DNA from: Malikia granosa
GTDB lineage: Bacteria; Pseudomonadota; Gammaproteobacteria; Burkholderiales; Burkholderiaceae_C
Direction: 5' to 3'
NCBI RefSeq assembly: GCF_002980595.1
Contig: NZ_PVLQ01000010.1
Span: forward strand, 1-53,668
Length of the DNA stretch: 53,668 nucleotides
Positions 1 to 8,398 of the stretch are shown here, piece by piece (positions within the stretch are counted from its first letter, which is position 1; each line of letters begins with the position of its first letter). The notes beneath the pieces were generated by a model. The model saw nothing but the letters and a program-made list of their open reading frames with translations, had not been told where the DNA came from and searched no databases. The position numbers and the translations under genes are program-made.

Positions 1-113
1 ATTGATGACACGCCCTAGCCAGGGCTGTGAAGCATCTAGAGCGACTGGGGGCCGAGCATGTCTGATGCGATGGCCCACAAGCGCTCCCTGATCATCAGTT
101 CGTCCTGCGAGTG
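1..113. other. left edge, no gene recognised
   Basis: I see no supportable gene here. All frames are short or broken by stops. A short hairpin (GCCCT-AGCC-AGGGC) lies at 12-25. An 18-codon frame ending at 114 has no recognisable product. The stretch is probably the tail of whatever transcript ends at the terminator at 114-134. Confidence 0.3.
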
Positions 114-134
114 ACCGGCCGCAGCCGGTTTTTA
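114..134 (+). terminator. intrinsic terminator upstream of the VOC gene
   Basis: A perfect 6-bp stem ACCGGC / GCCGGT with a CGCA loop is followed directly by TTTTA. It would end a plus-strand transcript entering from the left, so the VOC gene at 151 should have its own start point. No convincing -35 was found. Confidence 0.7.
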
Positions 135-150
135 TCTATACTGGTTGGGT

Positions 151-534
151 ATGTTGCGCCGCGTCCATCACATCGCCATCATCTGCTCCGACTACCAGCG
201 TTCCCTGCGTTTTTATACCGAAACCCTGGGCCTGCGCCTGATCGCCGAGCATTACCGCGCCGAGCGCCAGTCGTACAAGACCGACCTGGCGCTGCCCGAC
301 GGCAGCCAGATCGAGCTGTTCTCCTTCCCGCAGCCGCCGGCCCGGCCGACTCGCCCCGAAGCCTGCGGCCTGCGCCATCTGGCCTTCGCGGTTGATGACG
401 TCGCGCGCTGCAAGGCCGAGCTCGAGGCGCGCGGGGTGGCGGTCGAGGAAGTCCGCGTCGACGAGTACACCGGACGCCGCTTTGTCTTCTTTGCTGACCC
501 CGACGGCCTGCCGCTGGAGCTGTACCAGGACTGA
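151..534 (+). CDS. VOC-fold (glyoxalase/dioxygenase superfamily) protein, YaeR/GloA2-like
   Basis: A 127-residue single-domain protein of the vicinal-oxygen-chelate superfamily. The N-terminal half carries the HHIAI strand and an RFY/LGL helix-strand unit. The C-terminal half carries LRHLAF and ends in a DPDGLPLELYQ motif. The metal ligands expected for the family are visible: His near residue 7, Glu in QIELF, His in LRHLAF and Glu in LELYQ. This pattern and length match the small YaeR/GloA2 branch, whose members bind divalent metal; their physiological substrate is poorly defined. I chose ATG at 151 rather than the upstream TTG at 145 because the family starts directly with the first beta strand. 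No good ribosome site is visible, and the gene starts only 17 bases after a terminator, so the leader must be very short. Function beyond the fold is not certain. Confidence 0.8.
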   Translation: MLRRVHHIAIICSDYQRSLRFYTETLGLRLIAEHYRAERQSYKTDLALPDGSQIELFSFPQPPARPTRPEACGLRHLAFAVDDVARCKAELEARGVAVEEVRVDEYTGRRFVFFADPDGLPLELYQD

Positions 535-624
535 GGCCGCGCCCGCGTTGCCGGCAGGTCGGCAGCCGTTTTGTGTAAAAATCGGGCATTGGCATTTCAA
601 AAGAGCGAGAAAGGCACCCGGGTT

Positions 625-666
625 ATGACACCGCGAACTCCCCTGGAGACTTCCACTGCCCTGTGA
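625..666 (+). CDS. candidate threonine-rich leader peptide of thrS
   Basis: A 13-codon frame in the 222-base gap before thrS reads M-T-P-R-T-P-L-E-T-S-T-A-L and stops at TGA 664-666. Four of its 13 codons are for threonine (628, 637, 649, 655). A purine-rich stretch (GAGAAAGG, about 606-613) sits about 11 bases upstream of the ATG and could be its ribosome site. Thr codons, short length, position just ahead of threonyl-tRNA synthetase and the hairpins that follow are what a leader peptide of a ribosome-stalling attenuator looks like. I infer this from layout only; no homologue is known to me. Confidence 0.5.
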   Translation: MTPRTPLETSTAL

Positions 667-742
667 AGGGCGGCAGCTCGCGTCTGCCCTGGTCTTGCTC
701 TTGACCCACTTTCCTCAGCGCGGCCCCGGCCGCGTTTTCCGT
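667..742 (+). promoter_or_regulatory. candidate attenuator region of thrS
   Basis: Downstream of the Thr-rich leader there are mutually exclusive pairings. One is a hairpin 672-676/684-688 (GGCAG/CTGCC), with the alternative 667-671/686-690. The other is an antiterminator-type pairing of 676-682 with 719-724 (GC-T-CGCG against CGCGGC, one bulged T). The latter would disrupt the terminator at 719-734. Which form wins would depend on where a ribosome stalls on the threonine codons. This is a paper model; folding energies were not computed. Confidence 0.4.
718..742 (+). terminator. terminator hairpin in the thrS leader
   Basis: CGCGGC (719-724) pairs with GCCGCG (729-734) around a 4-base loop and is followed by TTTTCCGTTT. 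It lies 15 bases before the thrS start codon, so it can only be a conditional (attenuator) terminator or a translation-blocking hairpin for thrS. Confidence 0.55.
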
Positions 743-756
743 TTCTGGACACCCCT

Positions 757-2664
757 ATGTTGAACATCACGCTTCCCGACGGTTCGCTTCGCCAGTTTCC
801 CGGCCCGGTCACGGTGGCCGAAGTCGCCGCCTCGATCGGCTCCGGCCTGGCCAAGGCCGCGCTGGGCGGCAAGGTTGACGGCAAGCTGGTCGATACCAGC
901 TATCTGCTCGAGCAGGATGCTGCACTCGCCATCGTCACCGCCAAGGACGCCGACGGCCTGGAGCTGATCCGCCACTCGACCGCCCACCTGCTGGCCTATG
1001 CGGTCAAGCAGCTGTTCCCGGAGGCGCAGGTCACCATCGGCCCGGTGATCGACAACGGCTTCTACTACGACTTCTCGTACAAGCGCCCGTTCACGCCCGA
1101 GGATCTGGTCGCGATCGAGAAGAAGATGACCGAGCTCGCCAACAAGGACGAGGCCGTGGTGCGCCGCGTGCTGCCGCGCGACGAGGCGGTCGACTACTTC
1201 AAGGGCCTGGGCGAGCACTACAAGGCCGAGCTGATCGCCAGCATCCCGAGCAACGAGGATGTCAGCTTGTACCGCGAAGGCGCCTTCGAGGACCTGTGCC
1301 GCGGCCCGCACGTGCCTTCGACCGGCAAGCTCAAGCATTTCAAGCTCATGAAGGTGGCCGGTGCCTACTGGCGCGGCGACCACCGCAACGAGATGCTGCA
1401 GCGCGTCTACGGCACCGCCTGGGCCAGCAAGGATGACCTGCAGGCCTACCTGACCCGCCTCGAGGAAGCCGAGAAGCGCGACCACCGCAAGCTGGGTCGC
1501 GAGCTCGACCTGTTCCACATCGACGACCACGCGCCCGGCCTGGTGTTCTGGCACCCCAAGGGCTGGACCGTCTGGCAGCAGGTCGAGCAGTACATGCGCC
1601 GCGTCTACCGCGACCATGGCTACCAGGAGGTCAAGGGTCCGCAGATCCTGGACCAGGGCCTGTGGGAGAAGACCGGCCACTGGGACAAGTACCGCGACAA
1701 CATGTTCGTGACCGAGTCGGAAAAGCGCGACTATGCGCTCAAGCCGATGAACTGCCCGGGCCATATCCTGATCTACAAGCAGGGCATCAAGAGCTACCGC
1801 GACCTGCCGCTGCGCTACGGCGAGTTCGGTCAGTGCCACCGCAACGAGCCCTCGGGCGGCCTGCACGGCATCATGCGCGTGCGCGGCTTCACCCAGGATG
1901 ACGGCCATATCTTCTGCACCGAGGACCAGATCCTGGCCGAGTGCGACACCTTCACCCAGGTGCTGAAGAAGGTCTATGCCGACTTCGGCTTCACCGACAT
2001 CCTGTACAAGGTCTCGACCCGTCCGGCCGCGCGCATCGGCTCCGACGCGCTGTGGGACAAGGCCGAGCAGGCGCTGATGGCCAGCCTGCGCCATTCGGGC
2101 TGCGAGTTCGTGATCTCGGAGGGCGACGGCGCCTTCTACGGTCCCAAGATCGAGTACACGCTGAAAGATGCGATCGGCCGCGAATGGCAGTGCGGCACGA
2201 TCCAGGTCGACTTCAACCTGTCCGAGCGCCTCGACGCCGAGTACGTGGCCGAGGACGGCAGCCGCCAGCGCCCGGTGATCCTGCACCGCGCCATCGTCGG
2301 CAGCCTGGAGCGCTTCATCGGCATCCTGATCGAGCAGCATGCCGGCGCCTTGCCGGTCTGGCTGGCGCCAGTCCAGGTCGCGGTGCTCAACATCACCGAC
2401 AACCAGGCCGACTACTGCCGCGAGGTGGCGGCCAAGCTCGAGGCCCTGGGCCTGCGCGTCACGCTCGACCTGCGCAACGAGAAGGTCAACTACAAGGTGC
2501 GCGAGCACGCGATGAAGAAGCTGCCCTACATCCTGGTCGTCGGCGACAAGGAGAAGGAAGCCGGCGCGGTGGCCGTGCGCGCACGCGGCAACCAGGACCT
2601 CGGCGTGCTGGCGCTGGAAGATTTTTCCGCGCGCATCCTTGCGGAGATCGCCAACAAGGCTTAA
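757..2664 (+). CDS. thrS: threonine--tRNA ligase
   Basis: Charges tRNA-Thr with threonine in the cytoplasm. The 635-residue product has the usual full-length order: N-terminal TGS domain (about 1-62), the editing domain with its HSTAH element, and the class II catalytic core. The core holds the MNCPGH zinc ligand motif and a motif 2 with FGQCHRNE. The C-terminal anticodon-binding domain ends about residue 630. Length agrees with the family (about 635-645). ATG 757 starts exactly where the TGS domain begins. It leads the thrS-infC-rpmI-rplT-pheST-ihfA block. Its leader carries the Thr-rich peptide and hairpin described separately, which suggests control by threonine or Thr-tRNA supply. No odd residues were noticed. 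Confidence 0.98.
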   Translation: MLNITLPDGSLRQFPGPVTVAEVAASIGSGLAKAALGGKVDGKLVDTSYLLEQDAALAIVTAKDADGLELIRHSTAHLLAYAVKQLFPEAQVTIGPVIDNGFYYDFSYKRPFTPEDLVAIEKKMTELANKDEAVVRRVLPRDEAVDYFKGLGEHYKAELIASIPSNEDVSLYREGAFEDLCRGPHVPSTGKLKHFKLMKVAGAYWRGDHRNEMLQRVYGTAWASKDDLQAYLTRLEEAEKRDHRKLGRELDLFHIDDHAPGLVFWHPKGWTVWQQVEQYMRRVYRDHGYQEVKGPQILDQGLWEKTGHWDKYRDNMFVTESEKRDYALKPMNCPGHILIYKQGIKSYRDLPLRYGEFGQCHRNEPSGGLHGIMRVRGFTQDDGHIFCTEDQILAECDTFTQVLKKVYADFGFTDILYKVSTRPAARIGSDALWDKAEQALMASLRHSGCEFVISEGDGAFYGPKIEYTLKDAIGREWQCGTIQVDFNLSERLDAEYVAEDGSRQRPVILHRAIVGSLERFIGILIEQHAGALPVWLAPVQVAVLNITDNQADYCREVAAKLEALGLRVTLDLRNEKVNYKVREHAMKKLPYILVVGDKEKEAGAVAVRARGNQDLGVLALEDFSARILAEIANKA

Positions 2665-2759
2665 ACTTGCCGCCTTGAATCCGGCGCCATAACTGCGCCT
2701 GGGTATCGGCATGCGCGGCACCTGTGCCGCGCAGCGGCTTTACGAATCGAGGTCTTACC

Positions 2760-3368
2760 ATCGCTACCAACCCCAACTTCCGCGACCGTCGCCAACGCGA
2801 AGAGCGCGCGCATCGCTTGAACCGTGAGATCATGGCGCCCGAAGTGCGCCTGACCGGCCCTGATGGCGAAGCCATCGGCGTCGTCAGCATCCATGAAGCC
2901 CTGCGCATGGCGGGTGACCTGGACGTCGACCTGGTGGAAATTGCCGCCATGGCGAATCCGCCGGTCTGCCGGCTGATCGACTACGGCAAGTTCAAGTACG
3001 CGGAACAGAAGAAGGCTGCGGAAGCGAAGGCCAAGCAGACGGTCATCGAGATCAAGGAAATCAAGTTCCGTCCCGGTACCGACGAAGGCGACTACCAGAT
3101 CAAGATGCGCAACGTGCGCCGCTTCCTGGAAGACGGCGACAAGTGCAAGATCACGCTGCGCTATCGCGGCCGCGAGATCACGCACCAGGAAATCGGCATG
3201 GCGCTGCTGCAGCGCATCCGCGACGAGCTGGGTGACACCATCATCGTCGAGCAGTTCCCCAAGCTCGAAGGCCGCCAGATGATCATGATGATCGCTCCGG
3301 GCCGCAAGAAGCCGGGCGCTGCCAAGCCGGCCGCGGAAGCCGCGGCACCGGCTCCGGCCGCCAGCTGA
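2760..3368 (+). CDS. infC: translation initiation factor IF-3
   Basis: Binds the 30S subunit, prevents premature 50S joining and checks start codons. The N-domain contains the [17 protein letters not shown] segment; the C-domain contains [15 protein letters not shown] and the RGREITHQE segment. An Ala/Pro-rich tail follows. I place the start at ATC 2760, giving 202 residues. A GAGGT Shine-Dalgarno lies 7 bases upstream, and the protein then begins like other IF-3 sequences. The only ordinary alternative, GTG at 2724, would add 12 residues unlike the family and lacks a good ribosome site. A rare start codon is a known feature of infC (AUU in Escherichia coli), where IF-3 represses its own translation by rejecting it. 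The gene lies 95 bases after thrS. Confidence 0.95.
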   Translation: MATNPNFRDRRQREERAHRLNREIMAPEVRLTGPDGEAIGVVSIHEALRMAGDLDVDLVEIAAMANPPVCRLIDYGKFKYAEQKKAAEAKAKQTVIEIKEIKFRPGTDEGDYQIKMRNVRRFLEDGDKCKITLRYRGREITHQEIGMALLQRIRDELGDTIIVEQFPKLEGRQMIMMIAPGRKKPGAAKPAAEAAAPAPAAS

Positions 3369-3386
3369 TCCTAGCTTAGTTTTTTC

Positions 3387-3419
3387 GGGTCCTGACCGGT
3401 TGGTCGCCGGACGGGACCC
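3387..3419 (+). promoter_or_regulatory. long hairpin in the infC-rpmI spacer
   Basis: GGGTCC pairs with GGACCC, and inside it CCGG pairs with CCGG around TTGGTCG, separated by a symmetric three-base internal loop. No T-run follows, so it is not a standard terminator. The infC-rpmI junction is where L20-dependent translational control acts in other bacteria. This spacer is 177 bases long, so an operator role is possible but unproven. Confidence 0.35.
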
Positions 3420-3545
3420 CGCGGTGCTTTTGCACTGCAATGTGCTGCGGCAGATGCCGTGGCGCAACACCAAGTGGCTCGGGGCCAACAAGACTGCGAT
3501 CAGGTTCGCGGCGCCTCACGAGCACAAACCATAAGGAGCATTCCC

Positions 3546-3749
3546 ATGCCCAAGATGAAGACCAAGAGCAGTGCGAAGAAACGTTTTCGCGTTCGTCCGG
3601 GTGGCACCGTCAAGCGCGGTCAAGCCTTCAAGCGTCACATCCTGACCAAGAAGACCACCAAGAACAAGCGCCATCTGCGCGGCGCAGTGAATGTCCATGA
3701 GACCAATATGGGTCACATGGCACAGATGCTGCCCGGCATGGGCCTGTAA
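3546..3749 (+). CDS. rpmI: 50S ribosomal protein L35 (bL35)
   Basis: A small, very basic 67-residue protein of the large ribosomal subunit. It begins [14 protein letters not shown], the conserved L35 N-terminus, has the KRHL segment in the middle and ends in MLPGMGL. Length is as expected (64-68). A strong AAGGAG ribosome site lies just before the start. It is followed after 25 bases by rplT, as in nearly all bacteria. Confidence 0.98.
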   Translation: MPKMKTKSSAKKRFRVRPGGTVKRGQAFKRHILTKKTTKNKRHLRGAVNVHETNMGHMAQMLPGMGL

Positions 3750-3774
3750 TTCAACGACGAACTAGGAGAGAACT

Positions 3775-4134
3775 ATGCCTCGCGTCAAACGTGGTGTCAC
3801 CGCACGTGCCCGTCACAAGAAAGTCCTGGCCCTGGCCAAAGGTTTCCGCGGCCGCCGCGGCAACGTCTATCGCATCGCCAAACAGGCGGTGATGAAGGCT
3901 GGTCAGTACGCCTACCGTGACCGCCGTGCCAAGAAGCGCGTGTTCCGCCGTCTGTGGATCGCTCGTATCAACGCCGGTGCTCGCGCCCTGGGCCTGACCT
4001 ACAGCCAGTTCGCCAACGGCCTGAAGAAGGCTTCGATCGAAGTCGACCGCAAGATGCTGGCCGACCTGGCTGTCAACGACCCGGCAGCTTTTGCTGCTAT
4101 CGTCGAGCAGGTCAAGGCCAAGCTGGCCGCCTGA
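3775..4134 (+). CDS. rplT: 50S ribosomal protein L20 (bL20)
   Basis: A 119-residue basic protein that binds 23S rRNA and is needed early in 50S assembly. The conserved start [15 protein letters not shown], the [17 protein letters not shown] block and the [14 protein letters not shown] block are all present. Length matches the family. TAGGAGAGAA precedes the ATG as ribosome site. In other bacteria L20 represses translation of rpmI-rplT. Its stop codon overlaps an ATG (ATGA at 4131-4136) that opens a five-codon frame in the pheS leader. Confidence 0.98.
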   Translation: MPRVKRGVTARARHKKVLALAKGFRGRRGNVYRIAKQAVMKAGQYAYRDRRAKKRVFRRLWIARINAGARALGLTYSQFANGLKKASIEVDRKMLADLAVNDPAAFAAIVEQVKAKLAA

Positions 4135-4208
4135 TGGACGCCGGGTTTTAGCGCAACCTAGAACCCGAGCATTTGAGGGCCAGCGCCTGTGAGGCACTGG
4201 CCCTTTTT
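4134..4208 (+). promoter_or_regulatory. candidate attenuator region between rplT and pheS
   Basis: This spacer is at the place where Escherichia coli has the pheM leader peptide and attenuator. Here an ATG overlapping the rplT stop opens a five-codon frame, M-D-A-G-F, stop 4149-4151. It has a single Phe codon, far fewer than PheM. A first hairpin (CGGGTT 4142-4147 / AACCCG 4162-4167) includes that Phe codon in its 5' arm, and a terminator hairpin follows. The layout suggests attenuation of pheST; the weak leader peptide makes the mechanism uncertain. Confidence 0.4.
4176..4208 (+). terminator. strong hairpin-T-run terminator upstream of pheS
   Basis: AGGGCCAG (4176-4183) pairs perfectly with CTGGCCCT (4197-4204), continued by an inner GCCT/AGGC stem around GTG, and is followed by TTTTT. 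It lies between rplT and pheS with both genes on the same strand. It therefore either ends most ribosomal transcripts or acts as an attenuator for pheST. Confidence 0.75.
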
Positions 4209-4244
4209 CATTTGGATTCCGAGAATCCGCTTTGGACCGTTGAG

Positions 4245-5315
4245 ATGAACGACCTCGATGCCCTGGTGAGCGCCGCGCGCGAACTGTTCGCGCAAGCCGC
4301 CACCCCCGCCGACCTGGAAAACGCCAAGGCCCAGTTCCTGGGCAAGAGCGGTCGCGTGACCGAACTCATGAAGGGCATGGCTGCCCTGAGCGTGGAAGAG
4401 AAGAAGACCCGTGGCGCTGCCGTCAACGTTGCCAAGCAGCAGATCGAGGCCGCCCTCAACGAGCGCCGCGCCGCCCTGGCCGAGGCCGAGCTGCAGCGCC
4501 AGCTGCAGGCCGAGTCGCTCGACGTGACCCTGCCGGGCCGCCAGCGCGGCAATGGCGGCCTGCATCCGGTCAGCCTGACGCTCGAGCGCATCGAGGCCAT
4601 CTTCGGCTCCATGGGCTTCGAGGTCGCCGACGGTCCCGAGATCGAGTGCGATTGGTACAACTTCACCGCGCTCAACACGCCCGAGGATCACCCGGCGCGC
4701 TCGATGCACGACACCTTCTACGTCGAAGGCGGCAGCGAGAACGCGCCCAACCTGCTGCGCACCCACACCAGCCCGATGCAGGTGCGCCATGCGGTCCAGC
4801 ATGTCAAGCGCCACCGCGAGGCGGCCGGTGCCGCGGCCGACCAGCCGTTTGCTGGCGAGATGCCCGAGATCCGCGTCATCGTGCCGGGCCGCACCTACCG
4901 CGTCGACAGCGACGCGACCCATTCGCCGATGTTCCACCAGTGCGAAGGCCTGTGGATCGGCGAGGCCATCAGCTTCAAGGACCTGAAGTTCGTCTTCACC
5001 GACTTCTGCCGCACCTTCTTCGAGTCGGACGACTTGGTGCTGCGCTTCCGTCCGAGCTTCTTCCCCTTCACCGAGCCGAGTGCCGAGATCGACATCGCGT
5101 TCGCGAGCGGTCCGCTGGCCGGGCGCTGGCTGGAGGTGGGCGGCTGCGGCCAGGTGCACCCGAACGTGGTGCGCAACATGGGTCTCGACCCCGAGCGCTA
5201 CATCGGCTTCGCCTTCGGCATGGGCCCGGACCGGCTGACCATGCTGCGCTACGGCGTCAACGACCTGCGCCTGTTCTTCGACGGCGACATCCGCTTCCTG
5301 AGCCAGTTCCGCTGA
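4245..5315 (+). CDS. pheS: phenylalanine--tRNA ligase alpha subunit
   Basis: The catalytic subunit of the (alpha-beta)2 enzyme that charges tRNA-Phe. The product is 356 residues. It has an N-terminal coiled-coil arm (about 1-90), which contacts tRNA, and a class II core. Motif 2 is in the [22 protein letters not shown] region, and the Phe pocket has [14 protein letters not shown]. The C-terminal motif 3 [14 protein letters not shown] is intact. Start ATG 4245 places the first helix as in homologues; an upstream in-frame TTG at 4173 would read through the terminator hairpin and is rejected. Followed by pheT after 34 bases. Confidence 0.98.
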   Translation: MNDLDALVSAARELFAQAATPADLENAKAQFLGKSGRVTELMKGMAALSVEEKKTRGAAVNVAKQQIEAALNERRAALAEAELQRQLQAESLDVTLPGRQRGNGGLHPVSLTLERIEAIFGSMGFEVADGPEIECDWYNFTALNTPEDHPARSMHDTFYVEGGSENAPNLLRTHTSPMQVRHAVQHVKRHREAAGAAADQPFAGEMPEIRVIVPGRTYRVDSDATHSPMFHQCEGLWIGEAISFKDLKFVFTDFCRTFFESDDLVLRFRPSFFPFTEPSAEIDIAFASGPLAGRWLEVGGCGQVHPNVVRNMGLDPERYIGFAFGMGPDRLTMLRYGVNDLRLFFDGDIRFLSQFR

Positions 5316-5349
5316 TCGCGCCAATCCCTTTTCGAGAGAGTAGAGAGTT

Positions 5350-7770
5350 ATGCAATTCCCCGAATCGTGGCTGCGTGAGTTCTGCAACCCGCCGCTGTCC
5401 AGCCAGGAGCTGGCCGACAAGCTGACCATGGCCGGCCTGGAGGTCGAGGAGCTCCTTCCCGTCGCGCCGCCTTTCTCCAGCATCGTTGTCGGCACCATCG
5501 TCGAGGCCGAGCAGCACCCGAACGCCGATCGCCTGCGCGTCTGCAAGGTCGATGTCGGCCAGGCCGAGCCGCTGCAGATCGTCTGCGGCGCGCCGAACGC
5601 GCGCGTCGGCATCAAGGTGCCGGCCGCGCTGGTCGGCGCCGAGCTGCCGCCGGGCGAGGACGGCAAGCCGTTCAAGATCGGCAAGGGCAAGCTGCGCGGC
5701 GTCGAGAGCTTCGGCATGCTGTGCTCGGCGCGCGAATTGAAGCTGTCGGAAGAGAACGCCGGCCTGCTCGAGCTGCCCGCCGATGCCCCGGTCGGAGCCA
5801 ACATCCGCGACTACCTCAAGCTCGACGACCAGCTGTTCACGCTCAAGCTCACGCCCAACCTGGCGCATTGCCTGAGCGTCTACGGCATCGCGCGCGAAGT
5901 CGCCGCGCTGACCGGCGCCCCGCTCAAGACCCCCAGCTTCCCGACCCTGGCGCCGCAGATTGCCGATACCCTGCCGGTCGAGGTGCAGGCCGCCGATTTG
6001 TGCGGTCGCTTTGCCGGCCGCGTCATCAAGGGCATCAACCCGCAGGCGCAGACCCCGACCTGGATGGTCGAGCGGCTGGCGCGCTGCGGCCAGCGCAGCG
6101 TGTCGGCCCTGGTCGACATCTCGAACTACGTGATGTTCGAGCTCGGTCGTCCGTCGCACATCTTCGACCTGGACAAGATCCACGGCGGGCTGCAGGTGCG
6201 CTGGGGCAAGGCGGGCGAGCAGCTCAAGCTGCTCAACGGCAACACCGTCACGCTCGACGAGCAGGTCGGCGTGATCGCCGATTCGCAGGCGGTCGAGTCG
6301 CTGGCCGGCATCATGGGTGGCGATGCCACTGCGGTCGGCGACGACACGCGCAATGTCTTCGTCGAGGCCGCGTTCTGGTGGCCGAAGGCGATCGCGGGCC
6401 GTTCGCGCCGCTTCAACTTCAGCACCGACGCCGGCCATCGTTTCGAGCGCGGCGTCGACCCGCAGCAGATCGTCGAGCACCTCGAGCGCATCTCCGAGCT
6501 GGTAGTGCAGATCTGCGGCGGCGAGGTCGGCCCGGTGGTCGACCAGATCGTCAATGTTCCCGAAGCCAAGCCGGTGACGCTGCGCGTGGCGCGCGCCTGC
6601 AAGGTGATCGGCATGGACTTGAGCCAGCAGCAATGCGCCGACGCGCTGCGCAGCCTGAGCCTGCCGGTGACCGAAGGCGAGGGCAGCGTGACCGTGACGC
6701 CGCCGTCGTTCCGCTTCGACCTGCAGATCGAGGAAGACCTGATCGAGGAAGTCGCGCGCGTGATCGGCTACGAGAACCTGCCGCACACCCCGCCGCAGGC
6801 GCCCGTGACGGCCCAGGTCCGCCCCGAGAGCCGCCGTGGCGCCTTTGCCTTGCGCCGCCAGCTCGCGCAGCAGGGCTACCAGGAGACGATCAACTTCAGC
6901 TTCGTCGAGGAGCGCTGGGAGCGCGACTACGCCGGCAACACCGATCCGATCAAGCTGCTGAACCCGATCGCCAGCCACTTGAGCGTGATGCGCAGTTCGC
7001 TGCTGGGCAGCCTGCTCAACGTGCTCAAGTTCAACACCGACCGCAAGGCCGCGCGCGTGCGCGTGTTCGAGCTCGGCCGCGTGTTCCGCAAGGATGCCAG
7101 CGTGCTCGACAGCGAGACCACGGTGGCCGGCTTCGACCAGCCGATGCGCGTTGCCGCGCTGGCCTGGGGCGATGCCGAGCAGCAGCAATGGGGCGCACCG
7201 GCGCGCGCGGTCGATTTCTTCGATGTCAAGGGCGATGTCGAGGCGCTGTTGGCGCCGCGCGTTCCCGTCTTCGAAGCGGCCGAGCATCCGGCCATGCATC
7301 CGGGCCGTTGCGCGCGCGTGCTGCTCGACGGCGTGGCGATCGGCTTCGTCGGCGAGCTGCATCCGCGCTGGCGCCAGGCCGAGGGCTGGCAGCAGGCTCC
7401 GGTGCTGTTCGAGCTCGACCTGCCCGCCGTGCTGGCGCGCGACATCGCCAAGGCGCAGCCGGTGGCGCGCCACCAGCCGGTCGAGCGCGACCTGGCCGTG
7501 GTGGTCAAGGAGTCGGTCACGCATGCCGCGCTGATGGCCGCCATCCGCGGCTCGGACGCGCAGGGCCTGCTCAAGTCGGCCGTGCTGTTCGACGTCTACC
7601 GCGCCAAGAAGGGCGTCGAGGCGCCGGGACTGGCAGCCGACGAGAAGAGCCTGGCCGTGCGCCTGACGCTCGAGGGCGTCGAGGCGACGCTGACCGACGA
7701 GCAGATCGACGGCGTGGTGCAGGCGGCGCTGGCGGCGCTGCAGCAGCAGGTCGGCGCGCGACTGCGTTGA
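5350..7770 (+). CDS. pheT: phenylalanine--tRNA ligase beta subunit
   Basis: Partner of PheS; recognises tRNA and edits mischarged tyrosine. At 806 residues it is full length. It begins with the conserved [11 protein letters not shown]. An EMAP-type tRNA-binding domain covers about 40-150 with [13 protein letters not shown]. The B3/B4 editing region follows, with [17 protein letters not shown] at about 245-270. Next come the B5 domain and the catalytic-like core. A C-terminal ferredoxin-fold anticodon-binding domain begins near [15 protein letters not shown], about 715-806. A GAGAGAGTAGAGAG purine run precedes the ATG. It is followed after 11 bases by ihfA, the usual bacterial arrangement. Confidence 0.98.
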   Translation: MQFPESWLREFCNPPLSSQELADKLTMAGLEVEELLPVAPPFSSIVVGTIVEAEQHPNADRLRVCKVDVGQAEPLQIVCGAPNARVGIKVPAALVGAELPPGEDGKPFKIGKGKLRGVESFGMLCSARELKLSEENAGLLELPADAPVGANIRDYLKLDDQLFTLKLTPNLAHCLSVYGIAREVAALTGAPLKTPSFPTLAPQIADTLPVEVQAADLCGRFAGRVIKGINPQAQTPTWMVERLARCGQRSVSALVDISNYVMFELGRPSHIFDLDKIHGGLQVRWGKAGEQLKLLNGNTVTLDEQVGVIADSQAVESLAGIMGGDATAVGDDTRNVFVEAAFWWPKAIAGRSRRFNFSTDAGHRFERGVDPQQIVEHLERISELVVQICGGEVGPVVDQIVNVPEAKPVTLRVARACKVIGMDLSQQQCADALRSLSLPVTEGEGSVTVTPPSFRFDLQIEEDLIEEVARVIGYENLPHTPPQAPVTAQVRPESRRGAFALRRQLAQQGYQETINFSFVEERWERDYAGNTDPIKLLNPIASHLSVMRSSLLGSLLNVLKFNTDRKAARVRVFELGRVFRKDASVLDSETTVAGFDQPMRVAALAWGDAEQQQWGAPARAVDFFDVKGDVEALLAPRVPVFEAAEHPAMHPGRCARVLLDGVAIGFVGELHPRWRQAEGWQQAPVLFELDLPAVLARDIAKAQPVARHQPVERDLAVVVKESVTHAALMAAIRGSDAQGLLKSAVLFDVYRAKKGVEAPGLAADEKSLAVRLTLEGVEATLTDEQIDGVVQAALAALQQQVGARLR

Positions 7771-7781
7771 AAGGAATCGCC

Positions 7782-8123
7782 ATGCTGCACAACGAGCACC
7801 CAGGCGAAGAGCAGGGCGGCAACGCCCTGACCAAGGCCCAGCTGTCCGAGATCCTGTTCGAGCAGATCGGCCTCAACAAGCGCGAGTCCAAGGACATGGT
7901 CGACGGCTTCTTCGAGCTGATCGCCGAGACCCTGGTCGAGGGCCAGGATGTCAAGATCTCGGGCTTTGGCAACTTCCAGCTGCGCACCAAGGCGCCGCGT
8001 CCGGGGCGCAATCCGCGCACCGGCGAGGTGGTGGCGATCGACGCACGCCGCGTGGTAACCTTCCACGCGAGCCCCAAGCTCAAGGAGGCGGTGCAGTCCG
8101 GGTCCCCGGCCGCCGCCGTCTGA
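7782..8123 (+). CDS. ihfA: integration host factor subunit alpha
   Basis: A DNA-bending nucleoid protein that dimerises with IhfB, which is encoded at 38811-39113 in this window. The product has 113 residues. A 10-15-residue acidic extension precedes the HU/IHF core, which starts at [20 protein letters not shown]. The core includes [22 protein letters not shown], the beta-arm with the conserved proline that intercalates in the minor groove. An AAGGAA ribosome site lies 5 bases before the ATG. Position directly behind pheT is the standard location. The tail after the last helix is Ser/Ala-rich and not conserved. Confidence 0.97.
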   Translation: MLHNEHPGEEQGGNALTKAQLSEILFEQIGLNKRESKDMVDGFFELIAETLVEGQDVKISGFGNFQLRTKAPRPGRNPRTGEVVAIDARRVVTFHASPKLKEAVQSGSPAAAV

Positions 8124-8146
8124 CCACTGTCACGAAAGCGTCGATC

Positions 8147-8398
8147 ATGCTCAAGCCGGTTCTTCTTGCCTTGTTTTCGTCCCTGATCGCTTTCTCGGCC
8201 GCCGCCGAGGGGCCGAGCTGCAGCGCCACTGCCGCCGAGAAGAAGCTGGCCGGCGCGGCCAAGAACAGCTTCATGAAGAAATGCGAGAAGGACGCGCAGG
8301 CTGCGGCCTGTGAAGCTCAGGCGGGCGAGAAGAAGCTGGCTGGCGCGGCCAAGAACAGCTTCGTCAAGAAATGCGTCAAGGACGCGGCTGGCGCCTGA
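8147..8398 (+). CDS. PsiF-repeat small secreted protein
   Basis: An 83-residue protein with a signal peptide (about 1-20, hydrophobic core PVLLALFSSLIAFSAAA) and a mature part made of two PsiF repeats. Each repeat has the form C-x-A...KKLAGAAKNSF-(M/V)-KKC-x-KDA. PsiF of Escherichia coli is induced by phosphate starvation; its molecular role is unknown, so none is claimed here. The repeats have paired cysteines that could form disulfides in the periplasm. At the DNA level the two copies are nearly identical (see repeat entry). The gene overlaps tail-to-tail by 23 bases with the EamA gene on the other strand. No phosphate-regulon operator was recognised upstream; the gap to ihfA is only 23 bases. 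Confidence 0.8.
   Translation: MLKPVLLALFSSLIAFSAAAEGPSCSATAAEKKLAGAAKNSFMKKCEKDAQAAACEAQAGEKKLAGAAKNSFVKKCVKDAAGA
8237..8383 (+). repeat. internal 57-base direct repeat in the PsiF-like gene
   Basis: Bases 8237-8293 and 8327-8383 are copies 90 bases apart with only about five mismatches by eye. They encode the two PsiF repeats. Such high DNA identity suggests recent duplication or gene conversion. Confidence 0.85.

Noticed and set aside
1-20. Sequence ATTGATGACACGCCCTAG at the left edge as a possible insertion-sequence end
   Set aside because: It vaguely resembles an IS end, but there is no second inverted copy, no target duplication and no transposase in the window, so it cannot be supported.
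715-2721. Long open frame on the minus strand across thrS (668 codons)
   Set aside because: It mirrors thrS. High GC content gives long antisense frames without stops; the translation is rich in Ala/Gln/His/Asp repeats and has no recognisable domain.
4173-4244. N-terminal extension of PheS from a TTG start
   Set aside because: It would translate through the terminator hairpin and adds residues unlike the family; ATG 4245 fits.
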